Source: Saccoglossus kowalevskii (Eukaryota > Hemichordata > Enteropneusta > Harrimaniidae). Taken from it: DNA of 44,266 nucleotides. The stretch is taken from positions 46,821 through 91,086 of the forward strand of contig NW_003126897.1 in NCBI RefSeq assembly GCF_000003605.2, in the 5' to 3' direction. The notes beneath the pieces are model-generated. The model searched no databases and was not told the DNA's origin. It saw only the letters and a program-made list of their open reading frames with translations. Positions 34,854 to 44,266 of the stretch are shown one piece after another; within the stretch, counting starts at the first letter, position 1; each line of letters begins with the position of its first letter. Made by a program: the position numbers and the translations under genes.

Positions 34854-37800
34854 ATGTCAAGTCACGGAAGTACCACAGGTCCATGGACAAACCGAAGACG
34901 AAACTCAAAACGGGTCAAATCTCCATCTTCTAGGGAGTACGAAGTCATGGCACAGTTGAAATCCACCCAAGAAGATCTCAAGAACGCTAAGGAAGAATTG
35001 GAACAAGAGAAGGCTAATCGTCAGGTACGTATGTACTTGTATGCCGCGAAATCCAATGAGAAGCAATTTAGAGGAAGGAATCAACATAGACAAGTATTAA
35101 TTGATTAAAGCTACACAGCGCAACAGTTATTTTATCTTTATATTTATGTCCAGAGATATAAATACAACAATTATTTAAATCAATTTATTGATCAAAATTC
35201 TTAATAATAATGTCATTTTAAAGACAAATTACTTATAATTTTATTTGATTTGATCAGTTACCTAATCAATATCAATATTTGAAACCAAATGCTGTTTGCC
35301 AATATATAATTTGTCATTATCAGTTTTTACTATCACACGTTATTACAGGCATGGATCGCTGTGTGAATTTCAGGCGTGGATCACTACGTATCTAGGCTAT
35401 GCGTATTTATTCTCCTAAAGGGTCAGCACTATGTAAACAATGTGGATCAACCTGATTTATCTGCCCTGATTTAATATCAAAACATCAAACAGAGTTGAAC
35501 CCTGAATTGAGACTATTAATCATCATATAATTCCGTTAAAGGTGACAACAGATCTGAAAAAATATCACACCATTGTCGGTTGTTAGGCATACAAGATACA
35601 GTATTAACAATGAATTCTTTTACTTGTAATTATGGGATCTATGTTGACATTTTATTTCTAATTTACTTCTTGATATTATTCCCCCAGACGTTTTTTCATT
35701 TATTGTAAATTTCAACACTATCAAGACTATATGTTCTAGGATCATTTTAATTTCTGACAGCAATTATTCAATTGAATATTTCACTGAGCAAAACATCAAT
35801 AATTTGTAGTACCATACTTTTAAAGTTTCATGCATTTTTTTTTACTTGTTAGTCACATCCATCCTCAGGTATACAAGAATAAATTTTGCTGGTATATGCA
35901 AATGTTTCATTGATTTTCTTCCCATAAATACATTACTGTAAAATATTATATTTTCGCTAATGATTCAGTGACAATAAAATCCAGCGAATATACCTTTTTC
36001 AAATATTTTACATTCAACTTATCAAAAATCAGTGAAAATAAATTCCATACAAAACATCCTAAAGAAACTTCTAAAAAACAGCTAAAAATATTTCACAGTA
36101 CAATATATTATTTTGTTATATAACTGGGCTATAAATAAAAGCTGGCATTTACATGTGCACAAATTAAATTACAAAAATTTTATACTTTAAATCAGAATCA
36201 TTAAAAATTAGACTAAGTGTAAATATTTTTTTTTTTTGGTTTGCATTTGTGCGAATTGTAGGAATTGTATCATAAAAGTCAAATTTCCAGGCTTTTCAGC
36301 ACATCTAAATGCTGGCGATCATTTCTGTCTATCCATTTGATTATGTATTTGAATTTTTTTGAATGGTATTCCTTGCAACAAGTGAAGATCCATGCCTCTT
36401 TCGAATGACTATGGGCAGAAGTAATTCGGAAATTCATTTTTCCACCGCAATGCACACAGATACAGACCATCAAACATTTCACAAGACGACAATAATGCTC
36501 TATGAAAGCTCTCAAGAGAGCTACATCAATGTCAACTAAATTTTCTTGACAAGTGACAAAAACCTATGTCCACCACCAATATCAAATTGATATTAACTGT
36601 ACACTTGATAAAAGTTGAACAACACGAATTGAAAGTTATAGTCAGAGTATTATACAAAGACTCTGATGCATCACACTTGTCAAATCCATTCGCCCCCACC
36701 ATCACTTAGCAACCATAAAAGTCTGGTCCAGGCAACGCTACTGAGCGCGGCTCTAGGTTAATATTGTGATTATTTAATATGCACTCGGACGCCATGGTCT
36801 AATATTTAATTTCCCCAACAGGAACTGCAATCGAAACACAGCGAACTGCAAGTGAAACACGAAGCAGTGGTGAAATCAAACGAAAAACATGGACGAATAT
36901 TGGAAAGAATTAAGAATGATGTAAGTATGCGTTGCTATGTACAGGTTAGCTATAAATAGAATGAGGGCACTTACAAGGTGGTGTATTACCACGAGTTAAT
37001 CCACCCTTTTAATTTAAGTGCTTAGAGTTGTGGGTGAACAAATGTTTGTAAAAGCTGATGAATATATAATTATAGTGATACAGGACACTATGTACAGCAT
37101 GGGGTAGTGAATTCTATGACTACTGTAAATTTTATTTTTACTTTGAAAGTTTAAACCAAATTCTAAGTTTTCCCAACTGAACATTTTACTGCACATACAT
37201 GCAATGCATTGTGGGAGATAACCTCCCATTGTATATAAGGTAAAACTATTATCACACTGGAAACTTACTAAATTATACATGTATGTATGGGGATCTAAAA
37301 ACTAACTCTGCGACGCGATTGTGCGACTCGCCGAATGTCGATTATTGCACTCTGCGACAGGATCGCAGTGTCACACAGCGAAGAGCACGATTCCTATTGG
37401 TTGCGCAGTCTGTGTATGTATCTGAGTCGCATTTCTTAATATGGTAAGATGAAAATACCCCGTAAAATACCGCAAAACCACGGTACACTGTAACTTGTGG
37501 CATTACGGTGACAGATGTATAATAAATACCAATTATTACCACAAATATCTACTTGACTGTCTAGTAAGTACCCTTCAAAATGATATTACTGCCCAAATAT
37601 GAAATATTAAATGTTATTCCCCTGCTGTACAACTGCCACTCAGTCTGTAATATTATCACTACATGGTTAGGTAATGTAAATGAACTTTACTCTTCAATAT
37701 AATCCCAGACATCACCGTTAACAAAACCCTGTTTGAACTTAGCCAGTGATTGTCATTGTGAACTGTTTGATACATTAGGAATACCTTAGTCTGTATAAAT

Positions 37801-40800
37801 AACAACAGTCCATACAAGATTCACTGAACTGAAAAATACCCCGGAATCATGTGTAGCATCCAAGTGAAAGTATAGGCATGTAATAAAAGTCATACAAGAC
37901 TACACAATTACCTGATATGATCATCAAGGATTCAGTTTCCAATGAAAAACTCGATGGATGTGCAACATGGGAAACAAATTAAACTTAAAAATATCAAAAT
38001 ATCTACACAGTGACATCAGCTGAGCTGTTACTAAACAACTTAAGTTTGTATTGAGAATGTAGAAACCGTCTCATATCTAGCAGGACCAACAAAAGAAAAC
38101 ACAGATTCAATATTCAACAGATCTTGTTTCTTACGCCCATTTTGACTTTGAGAGACAGACATACATGCATGTCATCTCACTCAAAGGACCTGAAATCCTT
38201 CACTTCGTTAAGTTTTTTAATGTGTTACTTTTATTAACAGAATGAAAAGAAAGGTAGACAGATTGAAACGCTACAGCGAGAACAGACGTACAATCAACTA
38301 CGAATTAAAAACCTGGAGTTGCGAGGTGAGTTTATAAAAAAAAAAAAAACAGCTGAAAGTGAGGTCAACGACTTTCCCACCCTAAAGGTTGTTTCCAAAT
38401 CTGTTCAAACGTTTTATAACTATTGTCTAAAAAAAGGAAATCGAGAAAGTTTACAATAGCGTAAATAACAGTGGAGAAAAACAAAGATTTTCAAAAGGTG
38501 CGTTCAAAAATTCCAGTGAAGGTTTTTTCTTTCTATTCTATCAAATAAAAACCTATAAATCAAAGGATGTTTTTGAACAAGAGAACAATAAGATATAACA
38601 AGGATTGAATTGTTATGCTAATAAGTCACTCGATAACAATAGAAGGTGAGGCAGTCTTTGTACATGGCCAGTAATTGGAACCAAACGTATTGTAAACGAA
38701 AGATAATTAACGGATAGTTGGTGGGAACATCATTGTTACACTGTAAATAATGTCTTCCAATATCGTCTTTAAATCCGACCAAGCGTTATTCATAATTTAC
38801 GAGTAATGTGAGGTCATACCGTACTTTAATATGCCGCGTATTTATATGCCAATTTGAGACACTATGGCACCAAGGTTATTTTGACTTCATTTGAAAAGTG
38901 AAGCCCACGCATAGAATGTCGGCGATTACTGGATATATCACTCGCAGTTATATTCTGTGCAATATGTAAACATCACAGCCTAGATAAATACTGCAGACAT
39001 ACCTATTTTATTGCTTTATCTCTGAATCTTAAACAGCCGCCACCTGTTTGCTTTTGGAATACAGTATTTGTAATGCAACTCTACAAACTTGAAAAGATGT
39101 TAAATTGCTTTGGGCATTTCAAAGTAGATTAATAGTTCTGGAGTTTATACATGGTAAATTTAACACAAATCGGATATATTGATAGGTAGATAAAAACTTC
39201 ATTTGATTGCAACCGTGTATAAAACATTTCACATTTCTAATTTCGGGTTTAAAATAAACTAATAAAATCTATTTATAAACTTTGCTAAATATATACTTTT
39301 AAATCTAGGATCATTTCTACTTCAAGTTTCATGGTCTTGAAATACTAGGGTAGACGGCAAATTTGGCGCAATTCAGTTGAGAAGTAAAAATAAAGATAAA
39401 AGTAAAAATAAATAAATAACACCACTGCATGAAATGTTTAATTACTAGGGAAGTTAGAAATTTGGTGTCTTTAATTGAAGCGCACAATATAAAAGAATTT
39501 TATTTTTTCATAATCCAACCAGTGTGAAATGTCATTTGAAAATGTTCAATTGACCAATAGAAAGTTTGAATTGTAAAATGTATAAATATTTATAAAATAA
39601 AGAGAATGGGTTTGTTGTGTTGACAGTATTCTAATTTATTTACGACTCGAATTGCTGAACACATTCAGAATTCTACCATCAACGAACCAAAATGTGGCGT
39701 CCATCTTTTTTGATCACATGATAGTTGACTGGACTTTAGCACACATTTGAAACAATAGAAAAGACTACAAACAAATCAGAATGTTTTACATGCTAGCTGT
39801 ACCTGTGCGATAAGTAGAACAATTTATTAACAAAATGATTTTTGTTTGTTTGTTTTTTCAGTTTCTGAAGTTGAGAAAACTGAAATGCAATTAGAGCAAC
39901 TGAGAGAGGTTCTCAAAGGAAGCCAGTAAGCATGGATATTATTATAAAGTGATATCAAATATTCCTGTTTTGTTTTTTTCGTAATATTTCTGATTTTTCA
40001 GATGCTGATGCATCAAAATACAAAGGTTTTTACATTGTTCTCACGTTCAATAAATTTTTATTCTTGAATAATTTGATTTTCCAAACATAGTGTAACGTTC
40101 TACACTGACAGCCATTTTGAAACAAAAATTTGTTAAAATTCATGCAACAAATATTCAATGTATTTAAAAACTAGTTTGGGTATGCCAAGTTTTTTTGTTC
40201 AGGTTTATATAAACAATACAAATGTATTTTATGAGTCGCTTTGGACTTGTACACGAACAAGACATGCTGCGACTACCTCCACACTTTAAATCCTTCAGAG
40301 AATTATGCAAATGTTCTGTATCAAGTACATGTATGTTAGTCATGTTCATTCCCATCCATTGAAGATTGAGCTGGAAATGCATACAACTACATACATAGTA
40401 TCGTTGTCGATATCCTTCACAGAACCAATGTAAGGGACAAAGAAATGGAAATCAGGACATTGAAACAGAGCCTGGAGGACACCAACAAACAACTTAGTAA
40501 CGCCCGGGAAAGCATTGCAGAATTAAACACCAGAATAAGTGACCTCAATGAACAGGTGCGCGACGAAGTCAAGAGAAATCAATTATTGGAAACGGTAAGT
40601 ACCATGGTTAATTTCAAACAGAAACAAACTCAAATCTTATTTCATCTTCACGGTATAGTCACAAATTACATAGTAACCATTAGAAGTATCATTGCCAGCA
40701 TAACGCATAAACACAATAAACAAGAATGTTTTTTTTTTCCTTAGGAACTTGAAGTTGTGCCAATACTAGAAAAAGAGTTGGATGAAACCAAAGAAACACT

Positions 40801-43743
40801 TGCATTGAGTAAAAAACATTTACAAGAGAGAAAAGCTCAGTTGTCGTTAGCCAGGCAAACAATAAAGGACCAAAGAAACAAAATACAGGTAATTACACAC
40901 TTGTGTGATGACATCACCAAGTTATGCAGTGACATCACCAAGTATCGCTGTGTCATCACCAAGCTGTGTGATGACATCACCAAGTTATGCCAATGACATC
41001 ACCAAGTATCACAGTGACATTGTAAGAAGTATACAGCAATTGTCACAGCTGTGTTTTCCTTCCCAATCTGAGGCTGGATTTAGTCTGATAGAAATACAAC
41101 ATAATTAGAGGCTCAATCTGGGCAATACTGTTTATACTACATCTGACCACATGACTATCCAATCGTGTTCAGCAACCAATCAGAGAATATGTTACATGTC
41201 ACTTTCTCTTTGGTCAACCAATCCCATCAGAGAAGGAATTTCAGTATAAATTCAAATTTGCATAAAAATCAATTTGTAAAATCATTGCAGAGTTTGGAAG
41301 CTGAGGTGAGCACGATTCCTGATTTGGAAGAAGAGTTGAGAATGGCGCATTACGAGATCTTGACGCTGAAAAAATTGTTGATCGGAAAAGACAGTCTTGT
41401 TGTACAAAAGACACAGGAACTTGAGAATATTAAAGATCAAATGAACGGAGACGTCTGGTCTAAGTACATAGCAACCTACCCTATTGGTGCACATTTAAAA
41501 ATTAATCACATAGATTCAAGGTAACTATGGCATTTAAAAACTACGCACTATCATCCCTTGTAATTAATATACTTTGCTGTGTGGAACTCCTGGACCAGCA
41601 GATGAAAGGAATTGGTTTGAATGACAGTTGAAATATATTGAAGAGGCAATGTGGTATTTTTGAAAATTTGAAAATTGGTGACAAAAACAATAGGGTTTTA
41701 TTTTGGAAGTAAAAAAAATGCAGTAACAAAAGTACCTATATGTATACATGTAGGTAATTCCAGGGTTCATGCAGATTTGCATTTAATGGTATCTATAGTT
41801 GGAATCTACATTGCCTCTTCAAATGTTTGCAGTTTGAAGAATTTTGCCAACAACTATTGTACAATTAAAAATCATGCACAAAATTAGACTAGACAACACA
41901 AAATTAGCTTTTTGAGAAATTGAAAAAGTGTCAATAAATAAGGCAGTAAATTCATTCTTCAGGCTGCTCTTCTGGAGTAAAGTAGATAATAAAAGATGAT
42001 TCTAATCCAATTGTGAGTGAGCGAGTCACTTGAAAGGTTTCAAATAAAAATAGCGCCATCTATAGTTTGAAATCAGTGAGGATTCAAATTTTGTTTTCAA
42101 GCATTGGAGGCAACAAAGCAGATACTTGTAATTACACTACAAAATTGACCGCCTAAAATAGAAATCAGAGAGAGATTTATTCTGAGAATATTTGATTTTG
42201 CTATTGATTTCTCAAATGTTCTGATTTCAACTATAGCCCATCAAGCTCAACTTACAACTCAGATGGCAATAATTATAATAAAGGTGTTCAACAGAATGGC
42301 ATGGTGGAATCCTCATCACCAACTCATCACAGAGTTCATAAGGTAACTTAGTACAGTACATCTTAAACACAATGACAACCTCAATACTGCATCAAACATG
42401 CATAATATACATTACCATGGCAACTATGGTAACACAACAATCATTTTTCGTTTCATGTGCAAATTGTGCCAATATATAGCGTATTTTGCCACGTGACCAT
42501 CCTCCCTTCATAATGACATTATGGCAATTTGATTGACCATTTTTTTTTGTCAAACAGGCGTCCTGGTCAACCACGGGCACCTGCGAACATTTACTAAGGT
42601 TCTCCCAAGTCAAATCAATCAGCCCATTGAGTCTGCAGCACACTGAGTTTTTTGTCAACCTTTTAAGGTCTTTAAACACCACCACTACACTACCCATGAT
42701 ACAGTTTCCTTTAATACCCGGTACAAACACGTGACTCTATAGTTATCTATATCACGGTTGCTACATTAGTAACCATGGTCAGATGAAACAAACATGTACT
42801 AAATGATTTGCACAAATGAAAACTTCTTGTTTATTTCATTTGTTGCTATGAGCAGTATCCAATCAACAAGCAGCTGGATGTCAGCCGCCCACCGTACACA
42901 AACTCTACAAATATAGAACAACGGCAACGTCTCGAAAGTAGCACGTCTGGTGACAGAGGTACGGAACCGCCAAAACAGGAACAATTATCAAATTCACCAA
43001 AAAGACGTGTGAAAACAGCAATCGTCAAACCACAAATGGCCAATCAAAAAGACTGGGAATCACCGTCCAACGAGACCCGCAACCGCAGACCACACACTTC
43101 ACTTGGTTTCCATCGGCGATCGCCATCACCATCGTCGATTAGAAATGGTGGCAAGCCAGGACATGTACATTTACCACCGGGAAGTGTTGTGTTAGAGGAA
43201 GACTGGATGCGAGCACATTATCTACATGTTGGAGATAGGATAACATTCAAACAGGAAGACAAGTACAGTAAAAATAAAGGTATTTTCATCCACACAACTA
43301 CAGCCACACTAACCGAAACATATTTTCTATCTAAAATACCAAAATCTTTTTTTTTCAAGACAATATGCAGTGTCATTGTGAAATGATGGAGTGTTTTCAT
43401 ATTCCAAAATGGAGTTATTGCAAATAGTATTACAAGCTCAAGTTTTTTCACACTCAATCTGAAATAACAGAAAAACCATATGATTCATAAACATCCACTG
43501 TGAGAAAAGTCAATTTTGATTGAAAAAAATTCTCACACACACCACTAAAAAGCAATTGGAGCATGAGTGTCTAATGACACTGACTGTATGATTAATTATT
43601 ATATTAATTTATCAAAAATTATATATTTTCAGACAAGGATGCAGAGAAACCACCTTTAACTGGCGTAGTAAGATTTGTCGGTAAAGTTGACAGGGGATAT
43701 GTGGACCACAAGATATATGTTGGACTCCGATTGGATGAACCAA
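34854..43743 (+). CDS. Coiled-coil protein with C-terminal CAP-Gly domain (3' end off window)
   Basis: Ten exons: 34854-35024, 36822-36920, 38241-38325, 39862-39925, 40423-40594, 40745-40888, 41291-41457, 42237-42342, 42856-43279, 43633-43743. Phases agree throughout and 514 residues are encoded so far. The start ATG is preceded by an in-frame TAA at 34830. Residues ~30-300 are heptad-rich coiled coil (KSTQEDLKNAKEELEQEKAN, LSNARESIAELNTRISDLNE, IPDLEEELRMAHYEILTLKK). Residues ~300-445 are a polar Ser/Asn/basic linker. From ~455 comes a CAP-Gly domain: VGDRITF, then GVVRFVGKVDRGYVDHKIYV and GLRLDEP. CAP-Gly domains bind EEY/F tails of tubulin or EB proteins, so a microtubule or centrosome role is likely but inferred. 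The GKNDG-type loop would lie beyond the window. The 41457 donor (TG|GTCTAA) is weak but is the only phase-compatible choice I see. I do not recognise the orthologue. Confidence 0.85.
35025..36821. other. Intron 1 of the CAP-Gly gene
   Basis: AT-rich and without exons. It holds a degraded MITE (35934-36100), listed separately. The open frame 36279-36515 on the minus strand matches no family I know. Confidence 0.6.
35934..36100. mobile_element. MITE family A, copy 3 (internally deleted)
   Basis: 167 bp from TACTGTAAAATATTATATTT to TTTCACAGTA. It shares AAATCCAGCGAATATAC and TCAAAAATCAGTGAAAATAA with the 166-369 copy in the same orientation; the left part is shortened. Intron 1 of the CAP-Gly gene. 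Confidence 0.7.
36921..39861. other. Introns 2 and 3 of the CAP-Gly gene
   Basis: Interrupted only by the 85-nt exon 38241-38325. Apart from dispersed repeat D at 37428-37527 I see no RNA gene, array or coding stretch. Confidence 0.6.
37428..37527 (-). repeat. Dispersed repeat D, copy 2
   Basis: Reverse complement of 1003-1103; the shared core reads CCCCGTAAAATACCGCAAAA here. Its left flank is also CpG-rich (GCGACGCGATTGTGCGACTC at about 37310) but is not part of the shared segment. Confidence 0.7.
40905..41022 (+). repeat. ~21-24-bp tandem repeat beside an exon donor
   Basis: Five to six copies of (TGA)TGACATCACCAAGT(T)AT with alternating variants; the order of variants itself repeats. It starts about 15 bp after the donor of exon 40745-40888. 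The frame stays open for a while past the donor, but the repeat is intronic given the matching acceptor at 41289-41290. Confidence 0.85.
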
Positions 43744-44266
43744 GTAAGTACATAACATTCAGGTTTTGATTTGTGAATTCCATTGTGCATGAAAGCATGT
43801 CATTTTTTATATAAGAGTAGACATAAACTATTTACAATATGATGTTTGTTGTATAAGTTCACACGATATGATATGATTTATTTCACCAATAATAATAACA
43901 ATTCTAGTAATCTTATAATAATAATAATAATAATAATTTCATCATCCGAACTAATCTAGTCTGTGGCCCAATCCTAACCAATATACATTTCTATGCAGGC
44001 TATATATATATATATATGTATATATACGTGCACACACATACATATATACACATATAAACAAACAAAAAAATCTCCAGAAATAAATAAGTAAAATAATAAT
44101 AATAAAAAAAAAATGAGAGAAAAAAAGAAAGAAAAAAAAATGGAGCTGTTAATGCGCTACTCTGCACATCATATTATTAGTGGAACAATCGTGGGCAAGT
44201 ACAAATAAAGTTTAGCTGCAAATAATATTTGTATCATATATATGATAAAGCTAGTATTTAAATATT
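43744..44266. other. Intron with microsatellites (window end)
   Basis: Contains (AAT)n near 43915-43936, a TA/TG/CA-rich tract at 43999-44060, and an A-rich tract at 44100-44140. No coding sequence is seen; the rest of the CAP-Gly domain must lie further downstream. Confidence 0.7.

Noticed and set aside
36279-36515. Minus-strand frame with several Cys and His residues
   Set aside because: Spacing does not fit a known zinc module and it lies in an intron of the CAP-Gly gene; insufficient support.

Overview
This is an AT-rich, intron-dense nuclear window from an invertebrate animal. Exons are short, splice sites are GT-AG, introns are full of small repeats, and there are two assembly gaps. 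The gene content (a Morgue-type pseudo-E2, NDUFAF6, mitochondrial aspartate aminotransferase, a coiled-coil/CAP-Gly protein) is bilaterian. I cannot name the species. If the Morgue call holds, a protostome is most likely, because I recall Morgue being described as largely protostome-restricted.

Layout: (1) 515-3217, + strand: 3' part of a gene for a ubiquitin-conjugating (E2) fold protein whose catalytic Cys is Gly, best matched by Morgue; its 5' end lies off the window. (2) 3218-6651: repeat-bearing intergenic or UTR sequence. (3) 6652-10869, - strand: complete NDUFAF6 in seven exons (320 aa). (4) 10870-11039: a 170-bp head-to-head promoter with two CACGTG boxes and two CCAAT boxes. (5) 11040-22496, + strand: complete mitochondrial aspartate aminotransferase GOT2 in eleven exons (432 aa). 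Its introns hold a 62-bp minisatellite, a degenerate ~140-bp tandem array beside a 644-bp gap, decayed copies of the end of exon 2, and an antisense LINE 3' fragment touching an acceptor. (6) About 23.4-34.8 kb: a long stretch with no recognisable gene but many small transposons. (7) 34854-43743 and beyond, + strand: ten exons of a coiled-coil protein with a C-terminal CAP-Gly domain, cut by the window end.

Genes 3 and 5 are both nuclear genes for mitochondrial proteins and share one promoter region, so co-expression is a reasonable inference. No operon-like or defence system is visible. The most informative observations are the Cys-to-Gly E2, a paired empty and filled insertion site that fixes the target duplication of a MITE family as TA, the LINE fragment at a GOT2 splice acceptor, exon-fragment duplication inside GOT2 intron 2, and several tandem arrays that repeat transcription-factor-like motifs.
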